From the NCBI GenBank assembly GCA_002104985.1, contig MCGO01000005.1, positions 682,001-746,000 of the forward strand: a stretch of 64,000 bases of DNA. The letters are read 5' to 3'. The stretch is from Rhizoclosmatium globosum. Lineage: Eukaryota; Chytridiomycota; Chytridiomycetes; Chytridiales; Chytriomycetaceae. The translations under genes were made by a program, and so were the position numbers. Below are positions 28,115 through 38,347 of this stretch, piece after piece (position 1 is the first letter of the stretch; each line of letters opens with the position of its first letter). The notes under the pieces were generated by a model. The model saw only the letters and a list, made by a program, of their open reading frames with translations. It was not told the origin of the DNA and did not search any database.

Positions 28115-28840
28115 ATGGTCAACCCCCTCCAGCGCGCCAAGAGAAAGAACGCCTCGAAGCGCATCAACACGCGCAAGACCAAATCGGCGGCAAAAGACCG
28201 GGCCAAGGCGGTCTCGTTCGCGGGCGTGCACCCGGTGATCCAGGCAAACTGGGACAAGAACCTGACGCTCAGACAGAACTACGAACGAATGGGTCTTCTG
28301 GCGAACCTGAACGGAAAGGCCGGCGGCGAGGCCGTCTCCCTGCGCGATCCCGCTTCAAACAAGAACAACGACGATGACGACGACGAGCAGAAGATCGAGA
28401 TCTCGTACAGATCAATCGAGGACTTTGAGAAGATGCCGGCTGTCTCGAGGGAGAGGGACAACGTGGACGAGCTTGACGAGGACGACGAGGACTTTGACGT
28501 CGATGGACCCGTCGGCGACATCGACCCAAAGTCACAGGGAATCGGTTCAAGGCTGGGTCACCGGAAAGCTCCAGCGTCGCGTGATGCCGCTCTGCTGTCG
28601 ACACGAAAGAAGATTACGCGGTTGCCCGAGGTCATGCAGGCCTTGGAATATCAGGCAAACTTGGGAGAAGCACCTCGCGTGTATCATAACTCGGATAACG
28701 AGGTGGAAGTGTTGATGGCGTTGCAGAAAAAGTATGGCGACGATTACCAGGCTATGCAAAGGGACACAAAAATCAACACCTACCAGCTTTCAGCAGGGCA
28801 ACTCAAGAAGAAGTTTAAGAAATGGCACGCGAATCAATAA
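28115..28840 (+). CDS. NOP16: Nucleolar protein NOP16
   Basis: Intronless, 241 aa. Starts MVNPLQRAKRKNASKR, a basic N-terminus typical of NOP16, followed by VHPVIQANWDKNLTLRQNYE, which contains the conserved W-D-x-x-x-T-L-x-Q-N-Y segment. The middle is acidic (NNDDDDDEQK, DELDEDDEDFD). The C-terminus HNSDNEVEVLMALQKKYGDDY then INTYQLSAGQLKKKFKKW is the second conserved block. NOP16 is a 60S ribosome assembly factor acting in early pre-60S particles. Length is close to yeast Nop16 (231 aa). Confidence 0.93.
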   Translation: MVNPLQRAKRKNASKRINTRKTKSAAKDRAKAVSFAGVHPVIQANWDKNLTLRQNYERMGLLANLNGKAGGEAVSLRDPASNKNNDDDDDEQKIEISYRSIEDFEKMPAVSRERDNVDELDEDDEDFDVDGPVGDIDPKSQGIGSRLGHRKAPASRDAALLSTRKKITRLPEVMQALEYQANLGEAPRVYHNSDNEVEVLMALQKKYGDDYQAMQRDTKINTYQLSAGQLKKKFKKWHANQ

Positions 28841-28880
28841 TATTAAAATATATATTCAGTATACTTCAATTGCCATACTT

Positions 28881-29330
28881 TTATTTTCGTCTCTTTGGTT
28901 TCTCGTCTTTCAAACTCGCTTGGAAATCAGAAAGATGGTCGACCTGTATTGATCCTTTAAACTTGATGCAATCAAAGGTCTCGTATCCTTACCAATGCTT
29001 GGTTCCTTCGAACGCACAGCTTCACATCCTCCGCATTCACCTGTGTCCTCTTGCCGTGCTTGCTGAAGGCATCCAAGTCGACTGCCATACTATTGCACTG
29101 ATGCCAGACTGTTGTGGCTACGGCATGGACAAACTGGGGTGTGACGGTGGCATCGGAGTTGTTTTCCGCAAGGATGTGTTTGATGATTTTGTTGACGGAG
29201 TAATGTAGCGACGCTTGCAGTCTCTATACTCGATTCGATCAGTGATTGGCAGAAGCAGAGGGATCTTGTGGGATTGAGCTACCAGCGACTCTTCTGTTTC
29301 GGGTGGGTCAAGCTCTTCGTTCGTGTCCAT
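28881..29330 (-). CDS. MHF1: MHF1/CENP-S histone-fold protein
   Basis: Three exons, 29330-29283, 29223-28993 and 28943-28881, give 113 aa with all junctions in phase 0. The histone fold reads LHYSVNKIIKHILAENN, then VTPQFVHAVATTVWHQ, then MAVDLDAFSKHGKRTQVNAE followed by DVKLCVRRN. The AKDL.xFA.HAKRTTI..EDV pattern is diagnostic of CENP-S. MHF1 pairs with MHF2/CENP-X, binds branched DNA, stimulates the FANCM/Mph1 helicase and forms part of the kinetochore CENP-T-W-S-X complex. A short basic tail (KDEKPKRRK) follows. None of the frames is long unspliced, so the gene is easy to miss. Confidence 0.9.
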
Positions 29331-29552
29331 TTCTGAGCAACTCCACAACCATGTCCGAAAAATCAGGCTTCCTTCTTCTTCAACATTTATTCCTGGAAAC
29401 CTTTAACAAAAGCGGCGAAAATCGGTTTGTTTGCCAGAACAGTCAGTTCGATGGATGATGACTCAAGCTTACTAGCTTCCCATAAAACGCGCCACCTCCC
29501 CTTTCCTCCTTGAATCCAAGCAAAAGAACTGATACCTCTTTCTATCGCTACA

Positions 29553-30942
29553 ATGATTCACGACGAAGCGCCATCAACAGCACCACCTCAACCAACAGAA
29601 TCAACCAAACTCCACAACCCAACCATTCTCAACCACATCAACCAATTCTACCATTCCCTCAACGCAATTCCAATCAGCACTCTCCTGGCCCACAAACGCG
29701 CTCGAAGCCCAGATAACAGCCTCGCCCTCGTTAGCGTGGATGAAGCAACCCCACTACGTGATGTGCTTGAAATCATGGCTGAAAAGAACATCCAAGCTGT
29801 CCCTGTGTACAAACTCGAACCCAGTAATGATGGCGGTAGAGGGGAGAAGCGATTCACTGGAATCGTATCGATTTACGATGTCCTTGCATGGACAGTCTTT
29901 CAGAAATTGTTTGACGACTTGGAGTGAGTTTATTTCCCACCCACCCTTAACGTTGTCGCGTCAACTCACATAACAGAAAACAGGGAGTTGAATACTGGCT
30001 CTCAGACAGGTACTACATCGAAACGGTTTTTGGATTTGGATAAAGAGGCAGACGTGTATTTCTCTACGCCTGTTGAAACGCTTGTTGGGTTCACTGCTGA
30101 ATCTTCGTGTTCGTGGTCGTTGCATTCGACGGAACCGCTTACGTCGTTGTTGCAAATGATTACGACGCCTCCGTATCACCGTATGCTTATTGTTGATGTG
30201 GATCGTGCAGTGCAATCAGTCACATTTGATGAAGATGACGTTCCACATGGGGGAGACGCGTGTATAGTCATGGTTACTCAGGTAATTTCCGTGTTCTGAT
30301 CCTCAATAACACGCTAACTCGTCTTAAATTATGTAGACGGACCTCCTGCAATTCATTTACGATTACCGCGATTCCATCAACGAAATCTCCTTCAACCACC
30401 TCCTGCGCGCCCCCATTGAACAAGTAGAGCTCTTTGCAAAAGATAATCTTCGGTCCCTACGAAACATGGATGTGGACCCTAACCAGCTTAGCACGGCGGC
30501 TGGATCCCAGAAATCAAGTGTTGTGACTGTCCCCGCCTCATACACTGCACTGAACGCGTTCCGTGTCATGTACTTGAACCGCGTGAGTGCTGTTGCAGTC
30601 GTATCAGACAATGGAGGCCAAATCGTCGCGAACTTGAGCGCAACTGATTTGAAGGGCATGACGGCGGATATGGAGAGTCTGGAAAGTTTGTTGATGCCTG
30701 TGTTTGAGTTTTTGGAGACCAAGAGCAAAAGTCGGGGCGTGGATCAGATTAAAGCCGATCAGTTGCGGTGTGTTGGGAAGGGACAGGTGTTGGAGACTGC
30801 GATTGAGGTTTTGAAGGCGGATCAGATTCATCGCGTTTGGATTCAAGATGGGGAGGAGAAGCCGGTTGGAGTTTTGACTATGGGTGATATTCTTTCCTTC
30901 TTTGTTCCGCTTGGGCAGGTTGAGAAGGAGACGGTGTATTGA
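29553..30942 (+). CDS. Four-CBS-domain protein (AMPK-gamma/Sds23 type)
   Basis: Three exons, 29553-29923, 29984-30281 and 30337-30942, give 424 aa. Four CBS modules can be traced: ATPLRDVLEIMAEKNIQAVP with GIVSIYDVLAW; TEPLTSLLQMITTPPYHRML; SYTALNAFRVMYLNRVSAVA with DLKGM; and VLETAIEVLKADQIHRVWI with PVGVLTMGDILSFF. Tandem pairs of CBS domains form Bateman modules that bind adenine nucleotides. The protein could be an AMPK gamma-like subunit or an Sds23-type phosphatase regulator; the long linker with EISFNHLLRAPIEQV does not decide. No transmembrane part, so it is not a channel or transporter. Confidence 0.8.
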
Positions 30943-31032
30943 TTGTATGATTATGGAGTTTCAGTATAGGTTCTGGTGTTATTGCAATTTTGGTATAAAC
31001 TATTTTGAGCTTGTGCATTACATACTTTATTG

Positions 31033-31911
31033 CTATACAATCACAAGAGGGTCAGAATCGCGTTTACTAACAACGACCTCCACATTCTCTGCACTTCCAT
31101 CACCGTTTAACAATTCCTGCATCTTTTGCTGCAATACCTGTGACAGATAGCCACGCTCCGTGTTGGAGTGCTCACACAAGACAACAGCAGTTCCCTTGGA
31201 TGTAGCATCCATTACTTCATGGTGCCCCATTTCTCCAGTAAAGTACAAATCCGCTTTCTTTGCCTTTGAACATACACTGTTTCCACTTCCAGCACAGATG
31301 GCAATAGTTTTAATTGACACGTCTCTTGGATCTGTCTTTCCCTCTGGAAGTGCCAACCGGACATGAGGGAGGTTCAAGTGCTTCTTAATAGCCTGAATCA
31401 AGTCATACAGCGACGCAGCTTGATTCAAGGTAACCAGACGCCCGACACCCGCAGTCTTTGCCTGACCGAGAGAAGCAGCAATTTCCTTCCGCCTATCGTC
31501 CAATTCAGAGATAGGTGCGCATTTGTGGCTCGGGAAAGCCTCCGCAAGCCAATCATTCAAACCACCCGCGCACGTGTCAAGGGCTGTGTGTGGACTGAGG
31601 ACCGACACGCCGTGGGCTGCACACAGAAGTGCAATCCGTTGTTTGACGTCGGCTGTCGTGAGTCGCTTGAACGAGGAAAAGAGCGGCGGGTGGTACGCAA
31701 TGATTACGCCCGTGTGGGGGTCTGCGAGGGCTTCTTCGAGTGTTGTCAATGTCAGGTCGATTGTGAGGAACACTTTGTTGCCGCCCGCGCGAGGGACGGG
31801 CGCCTCAATTAAGAGACCCACGTTGTCCCATGGCTCGGCGAGTCCAGTTGGGGCGATGCGGCCAAAGAGTGCGTTGCTGACACGGGTGAGGAGTGGTGTT
31901 GTTTTTGACAT
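31033..31911 (-). CDS. NIF3: NIF3-family protein (GTP cyclohydrolase 1 type 2-like)
   Basis: Intronless, 292 aa, about the usual fungal length. N-terminal AEPWDNVGLLIEAPVPRAG, metal-site YHPPLFSSFKRLTTAD, HGVSVLSPHTALDTCAGGLN, and C-terminal YFTGEMGHHEVMDATSKG with the paired His and LCEHSNTERGYL are the classic NIF3 metal-binding blocks. NIF3 proteins are ring-shaped hydrolases of unclear cellular substrate. Convergent with the CBS gene, with about 90 nt between stops. Confidence 0.94.
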   Translation of the reverse strand: MSKTTPLLTRVSNALFGRIAPTGLAEPWDNVGLLIEAPVPRAGGNKVFLTIDLTLTTLEEALADPHTGVIIAYHPPLFSSFKRLTTADVKQRIALLCAAHGVSVLSPHTALDTCAGGLNDWLAEAFPSHKCAPISELDDRRKEIAASLGQAKTAGVGRLVTLNQAASLYDLIQAIKKHLNLPHVRLALPEGKTDPRDVSIKTIAICAGSGNSVCSKAKKADLYFTGEMGHHEVMDATSKGTAVVLCEHSNTERGYLSQVLQQKMQELLNGDGSAENVEVVVSKRDSDPLVIV

Positions 31912-32060
31912 CTTTTCAGTTGCAAAGAAAGAGAATGTTTACAGAGATTTTCCAAAATGAAGAAAGTACCTCTTTATTCTTTTTTTCTTCACAAAACTTA
32001 ACCACATAATCACAGTGTCCAAATGACTCTTGTTTGTTTTGACTCTTCGCCACCAAGAGG

Positions 32061-32068
32061 TATAAATA
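32061..32068 (+). promoter_or_regulatory. TATA box
   Basis: TATAAATA followed by a pyrimidine-rich stretch (CTCCTTTTTTCTCCC) about 85-95 nt upstream of an ATG at 32153. It looks like a strong core promoter. Confidence 0.5.
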
Positions 32069-32152
32069 ATCGCGCGCTCCTTTTTTCTCCCAACCAAAAA
32101 GCTCTCTTCTTGGTCTGCCGACCAAACTCCAAGTCTCGGACTCCAAGACAAG

Positions 32153-32362
32153 ATGGCCTCATTTTCTCCTGGAACCTTCCAAGAGACCTTCGCTCCGAGT
32201 CTACTCTCTACTCCCACTGAATGTCATTCCAACACTGCCTCTCAAACCAACGTTCGTTCCCTTTCTCAAGCAACAAAAAAAAAGCTTTTAGACAAGCATG
32301 AATGGAGTGTGTGCTGTTGGTTTTGGTTGAAGGTTATCGAGTTTCTTAGTTTTATTTTTTAA
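32153..32362 (+). CDS. Orphan small protein, 69 aa, downstream of a TATA box
   Basis: Starts MASFSPGTFQETFAPSLL at the first ATG after a well-formed TATA and pyrimidine tract, and ends VIEFLSFIF. No domain. The good core promoter argues for a transcript, but the short product could also be the first exon of something that has been lost, or an uncoded RNA. Low confidence. Confidence 0.3.
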   Translation: MASFSPGTFQETFAPSLLSTPTECHSNTASQTNVRSLSQATKKKLLDKHEWSVCCWFWLKVIEFLSFIF

Positions 32363-32567
32363 TACTGGTGGTAGTATATTTGGAGCCGGGTGGGTCGTTT
32401 GACAACCACTTGGCTTCTATTACTGCCGTTTCGACGATGGAATGGGGGTTTTGGAGGAAGTGGTTTCATTTTCTTTTTTAGTTGCTTCATTCTGGAGAAA
32501 TACAGTAGACAGACAGAATAACGAACTAATGCAATTTACTACTCGATTAATCAATAAAGCTCTATCG

Positions 32568-33529
32568 TCAACGGGACGATGTCAAGCAGGTCTCATCGTG
32601 GGAGTAGCGATTAAATTGGTTATTCTCCGCCAACAGTCTTCGTGCCCGTTTACGCCTTTCAAGATTCCTTTTCCTAACAAACAGAATTCCACCGACAGCT
32701 CCAATAACAAGTGCCAGAAAAACATATCCAATAATTGCTCCAATGGAAGTAGCTTGGTCCTGGGACTGCGACTGTGTTTGCCCATTTCCGCTTCCCACTG
32801 AAGGATTCGCTGGAATTAATGGCAGTGTTGGACCACTAGTACTTGTTGCTTGTGCTCCATCTCCGGCAACACTTCCTGTCAAGATTATCTTGGATCCTCA
32901 ATTAGAAACCATGATTCGCTTCAAGCAAAGTTGCACAGTTACCTCTTCAATGTTCATTTGGCAAGGCTTGCCTGCACTTTTTGGTGATAGAGTCCAAGTC
33001 CACTGACAACCGTACGCTTTACTCGCAGCAGTTGCAACAGTAGTGTCATCCCAACTAATCTTGCAAACATCAATAGTTGTTCCATTCACAACTTTTGAAC
33101 CACAGGCGAGTGATTTCGTGACATCCAACATGCTTCCAGCTTTATCTTGAAGCATAAACATGAATTCAGGAACAACGAGCGTGTTTGAGTTGGGTTGATT
33201 CACAGACGGCGGTGGTTCCAAGCTGCCATATCTGTGCAGGTTTGAATCAGTGACAAACTATGTATAACCTTGATGAAAGTGCCATACTGGATAGAAAAAG
33301 AATAGACAGCGTGGCCTTCGCTCAAAGTTGCCTTGATCCATTGCGGAGCACAGGATGTATCCGCGGCTGACTGCCATGCTGTGCGTGAGTTGATCTGGAA
33401 CACTTGATCCACCGAACACTTTTGATTCTCACAACCTGGTGACGTTGTATCTTCGGAAGAGGCTTTCAGTTGAGCCTTGTTTAGAATGTCATCGATGGCG
33501 CCGTCCCGTTCGTCTCTTGTTTGTTGCAT
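32568..33529 (-). CDS. Single-pass membrane protein with cysteine-containing ectodomain
   Basis: Exons 33529-33308, 33257-32943 and 32888-32568 join in phase 0 to 285 aa. The ectodomain has cysteines in CENQKCSVDQVFQI, DTSCAPQWIKA, SLACGSKVVNG and GCQWTWTLSPKSAGKPC. A Ser/Thr/Gln stalk (TQSQSQDQ) precedes one transmembrane helix (IGAIIGYVFLALVIGAVGGI) and a basic cytosolic start RKRNLERRKRARR. The frame upstream of the first Met is hydrophobic (FSHLFVLLLVC), suggesting that an upstream exon supplies the true start and a signal peptide. Overall this is a type I surface protein of unknown function; the intron between exons 1 and 2 was chosen because it is the one that keeps frame. Confidence 0.65.
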
Positions 33530-33797
33530 CTTTTCAAGGCAAACAAGTAACAAAACAAACAAATGAGAAAAGCCTCATATCTGCAAGTTGATCCGATAGA
33601 AATAATTGCGGTAATTTGTTCTATGCGGCATCAGGTTCTCAGTGCGTACTCGAGATCTTCTGCTGCACATGGATCATGGTCATCAAAGAATCCTTGTGAC
33701 CGTACCAAAGACTAATCGCTGGAACTATTGTCTTACATTTAAACAGGGTAACAACCCCAGCCCACACACAACCTGTCTTCCCAGAAAGATTGGTTTA

Positions 33798-34323
33798 TTA
33801 CAATAACTTGGCCTTTCGTCGCGCCTCCGCCAACTCTGCTTGCAATCCCTTCACAACATCTCGATCCGAATCCATGCCTTTCTGTAGAATAGTTGCGCGC
33901 GCATTGACGCCTGCATTCAGTGTCGCGAAGTCGTTCAACAGGAGTTGCTGCTTGAGAGCTGCTGTCAGACCCAACAACGTTTCTGCAGTATGTATCTGGT
34001 TTGAATGGGTCGCACATTTAGTGGTGGTTAGAGTGGGGTGGTTTGACGTACAATGTTGGAACAGGCTCCTAGGGCTTTTTGATGCTCTTGAGCGACTCTG
34101 TGGCGGTCTTTGACATTCACATCAACTGATGATGTACTCGATGAGTCGGGTCTCATCTATTCTTTTCGGAAAGGGCATTCGTGAGTACAGGGTACAGTTA
34201 TAGTGACCCTGGTAGCCTTTCAAGAGAAGAGACTCTTACCGTAGCTGTTTTTACAATATAGTCCATGTTTTGATGCAGTTGGTGCATTATCCCATCCAGG
34301 GCCTTGTTGAGCTCAGCCTCCAT
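33798..34323 (-). CDS. MED22: Mediator subunit MED22
   Basis: Three exons, 34323-34240, 34156-34052 and 33995-33798, give 128 aa, in the family range. The helical core IMHQLHQNMDYIVKTAT, HRVAQEHQKALGACSNI and ETLLGLTAALKQQLLLNDFA match the conserved MED22 blocks, including the L-K-Q-x-L-x-L-N-D-F motif. MED22 pairs with MED11 in the Mediator head module that contacts RNA polymerase II. Because exons are short and in different frames, no long frame exposes the gene. Confidence 0.88.
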
Positions 34324-35331
34324 ATTTGAGTTGTGATTTGGGTGAACAAACAATGTCAATGGAAGAAGGAGAGAAAGAGAAATAACAATAATTTTGTTGA
34401 TCGAAGCTGACGTTTGATTTTAGCAGAATTATACACTATGAGCAAGTTTTGAAAACAAGTTGAATTTTGGCAGACATATTTGCAAGGCAAACACCTTCAA
34501 ATTTTGAGTTAGCATAGCCAAAGACTCATCAGAGTTTTGTTCATTTTACGAGTAGAGACCAGATTCCAGTGTGGTACTTGAATTGTCGCGGGGCTTGTGA
34601 AAAGGGAGATGGCGGAGATGACCGGAATTCTTTCACGAAACGAATCTTTGGAAAATCTACCCTCGGAGCTGGAATATACCACCATATACAGCAATATTTT
34701 CACCAGGGGACACAATAAATTTTGGCGGGGACGAGGAGCGAATCCCACATAGGAAATTGACGAGACACCAGTAAAAATTCTGTGCGTGCTGTTTCAAGAG
34801 CACTCCTCCCAATCACTTTAGAAAATAACCAAAAATGGTAGCACACGCAGTCAGTCTCAACTTTGTCTCTTCACGGATACCAACGTCAAATGCGGGGCCA
34901 ACAATCTCATCTCTCGCCTTTCCACTGTTTATGGCCGCAACATCTCGGCACAGAACTTTGTTATCGGTACCGTGTATAATAACACTGAGTCTGTCGCTGA
35001 AGACCCACACTTTCTTGAAACTGTTTATATTGACTTCATGTTGTACCCAGTTAAATTTGGGTTGGGACGTCATCAAATTTACAGTTAAGAATAAAGACAA
35101 TGTCTCTGATTTCAAAAACTTATCTATAGCATTTCAAGCTTTGTTTTAAATTGAATTGAAAGTCCTCTTCTGTCGTATTCTAACAGAAATAAATCAAATG
35201 CTAGCAACAACTTCCAAAACACACTGAGCTGTTTGGCGTGTGTTTCTAAAGAACATTTTCTGTCCTTTCATGAAAGATGTATTGGTATGCGGGAAAATGA
35301 GTTGGGGCAGAAGGGAAAAACAAGTTGCGAA
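34324..35331. other. One-kilobase gap, no supported gene
   Basis: Short frames occur (34509-34748 and 34813-35115 on minus, 34835-35149 on plus), none with a family motif or convincing splice sites. The minus frame at 34813-35115 lacks an early ATG and could be a gene remnant. It contains the promoter sides of MED22 and beta-adaptin. Confidence 0.45.
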
Positions 35332-38295
35332 ATGGCGGCCTTCACGACTGAGAAGAAGGGTACGACAGACCCCACTCTTCATGTAGCATTCAATCTAAAT
35401 TATACACTAATCAGGAGAGGCATACGAGCTCCGCGTGGATCTCAACTCGGAATACCGGGAAAAGCGCAAAGAGACGGTCAAGAAGGTGATTGCAAACATG
35501 ACGATTGGCAAAGACGTCAGTGGTCTGTTTGCCGATGTTGTCAAGAACATGCAGGTAATATCGTACTATGCATTCGATGTCTTAGCTGCAGTGCGAGAGG
35601 TACTAATGTTTGGGGTTGGTGTGTTAGACTGAAGACATTGAGCTCAAGAAGCTCGTGTACTTGTACTTGATCAACTATGCAAAGACGCAGCCGGAACTAG
35701 TTATCTTGGCCGTCAATACGTTTTTGAAGGTGCGCTGTGGTTTATTGGGGGGCTCAATACTCAAATATCACCAGGACACGGATGACATCAATCCCCTTAT
35801 CAGAGCCTTGGCAATTCGTACGCTTGGATGTTTACGTGTGGAAAAGGTGGTGGATTACCTGATGGAACCGTTGAAGAAGTCGCTTCATGTAAGGGTGTCG
35901 TTTTGGCAAACCCACTTCCACGTTGGAACTCATGACATCCACCGCTTTAGGATGAGGATCCATACGTTCGGAAAACTAGTGCGCTCTGTGTTGCTAAGAT
36001 CTTCGACCTCAACCCCGCAATCTGTATTGACAATGGACTGATTACCAGTCTTCAAGAAATGCTCTCAGACCGCAACCCAATGGTAATTAAGGCGTATTAT
36101 TTCTGCGACTGTCAGTCTGGTTGTGCTGAAGTTCCAATTATAGGTTATCGCAAACGCCGTCTCTGCTCTGTCTGAAATCCACGCCCACTGTCCACAGGAC
36201 CAAATCTTTGTCATCACCCCTGCGATTTTGACAAAGTTGTTGGCTGCGTTGAATGAATGTACGGAGTGGGGTCAAATTGTGATTTTGGAAGCTCTTGCAA
36301 CTTATAAGCCAACGCCTGGAAGCCGCGAGTCACCTGAAGTTGTTGAAAGAGTTATTGCTCGGTTGCAGCATGCGAATGCGAGTGTTGTGTTGGCTGCCGT
36401 GAAGGTTTGTTGCTTGTTGATGGTTAATTTTGCTGAATGGTCACCATTAGGTTCTCTTGATTTACATCCAGTACATTGATTCTGACTTGGTCAAGCAAGT
36501 CATGAAAAAGATGGCTCCACCTCTCGGTAACCTTCAACCACCGCTTATCTCAAAACTAACCATGAAAACACAAAAGTGACTCTTCTCGCCTCTGACCCAG
36601 AAATCCAATACGTAGCCCTCCGTAATATCAACCTCATTCTTCAACGCCATCCTCAAATTCTCGCCTCCGAAATCCGTGTGTTTTTCACAAAGTACAATGA
36701 CCCATTGTACGTCAAACTTGAAAAACTCGAATCCATCATCAAGCTTGCTTCACTCGAAACAATTGACCAAGTTCTTTTGGAGTTGAAGGAATATGCTTCT
36801 GAGGTAGATGTGGAATTCGTCCGTCGTTCAGTGCGTGCTATTGGTCGATGTGCTGTTAAGCTTGATGACGCCAGTGAACGCTGTGTTAACGTCTTATTGG
36901 AATTGATCAAGACCAAAGTCAGTTATGTTGTCCAAGAGGCTGTGGTTGTGATCAAGGACATTTTCCGAAAGTACCCCAACAAGTATGAAGGAGTAATTCC
37001 GGCTCTGTGTGAAAACTTGGAGGCGTTGGAAGAGCCTGAAGCCAAAGCTTCGCTTGTTTGGATTGTTGGTGAATATGCCGAGCGTATTGAGAATGCGGAG
37101 GAGTTGTTGGAGTACTTTGTTGAGGGATTCAAGGAGGAGAGTGCCAAAGTTCAATTACAGCTATTGACGTCGACTGTCAAGTTGTTTTTGAAGAAACCCG
37201 GGTCGGCACAGGAGCTTGTGCAGAAGATTCTGCAGTTGGCGACGCAAGGAGTTGAAAACCCAGATATTCGTGACCGCGCTTATATTTACTGGCGTCTATT
37301 GTCATCTAACCCACAGGCTGCTAAGGTTTGCAGCGCATGAATTTATATATTTTTGTTAATAGTATTCTACAGGCAGTCGTATTGGCAGAAAAGCCTCCAA
37401 TCGAATCGGATAACAGCACCGTCAGCGAAACCTTGCTTGACGAGCTAATTTATCACATTGGAAGTTTGGCATCTGTGTACCACAAACCACCTGCCCTCCT
37501 CGGCGTTCGTGGCGATCGTGTTGATTACAGAATGTGAGATTTCTGTTTTGTTTTTGAAATATCAATTCTTATTCTTTTAACAGTCCATCCGGTGACGATG
37601 ATGATATCAAGGTGGATGTCCAGAAAGTTGTGGATTCTGTTGGAGGAAACATTGAGAACCTGTTGGACTTAGACTTTGGGGCACCAGTCGCAATGCCTGC
37701 TACAGTGACAACACCTGGAACACATCGTCCATCCAATGTTGATGATTTGCTGGGAATGATGGATTTGAGTGGAGGAAATGATGGATTAATGGGTGGAATG
37801 GCCGGGAGCCCTCTCGGTTCTGCTCCGGCAATTGAGACTCCACGTGTTCAGTTATTGAGCGCCGAGTCTGCGAATGGATTAGATCTTACTGGCTGTTTCG
37901 CTAAAAGGTTCGTCCCACTATACTTGGAAGTTTATGCTTAAGTTTGTGGCGTAGGAACGGCCAATTGTTCTTGGACATGACTTTCTCAAACAAGAGCGCT
38001 GGACCTCTCAGCGACTTTGCCATCCAGTTTAACATCAACTCGTAAGTTTTATTCTTTCCCACGTATTTCGTGGAGTGTCCGAATAACCGTTTCTTGCAGA
38101 TATGGAATTGCACCTGCTTCGCCTCTCCAGGTTCCTCAATTGGCTCCAGGACAAACGGCACCTGTTTCGCTGCCTCTAAACCGGAGTGGTAATATTGCAC
38201 CTGCAGCCTCAAATGCAGTTCAAATCGCGATCAAGTGCACAAGTGGAGTCTATTATTTCCAGATTTTGATGACGGACGAGAGGGTTCTTGCTTGA
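35332..38295 (+). CDS. AP-1/AP-2 beta-adaptin, without the C-terminal platform subdomain
   Basis: Twelve exons (35332-35359, 35415-35554, 35628-35729, 35775-35888, 35951-36082, 36144-36404, 36451-36526, 36577-37325, 37373-37533, 37584-37907, 37955-38041, 38100-38295) give 789 aa in frame. The trunk is a clear beta-adaptin HEAT solenoid: [56 protein letters not shown] and [17 protein letters not shown]. The hinge carries LLDLDF, a clathrin-box-like motif. The ear keeps the beta-sandwich subdomain ([25 protein letters not shown]) but stops at [15 protein letters not shown], before the platform subdomain that in animals binds accessory proteins. Intron 10 uses a GTTCGT donor. It cannot be assigned to AP-1 or AP-2 alone. 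Confidence 0.93.
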
Positions 38296-38347
38296 TGGGT
38301 GTTGGTTGAAACAAAGTTCTTGGTTTCTTTTCATTTTCTCTTTCCCA

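Larger units (their letters stand above)
31912..32567. other. Gap with TATA box and an orphan short frame
   Basis: Holds the NIF3 promoter side and the element described next. Apart from that short frame, I see nothing coding. The stretch 32363-32567 is AT-rich with no feature. Confidence 0.5.

Noticed and set aside
33200..33307. Apparent frameshift in the single-pass membrane protein
   Set aside because: A 50-nt GT-AG intron at 33258-33307 joins the two frames in phase 0.
34813..35115. Minus-strand frame of 100 codons in the gap before beta-adaptin
   Set aside because: No early ATG, no family motif and no supporting splice sites; at most a remnant.
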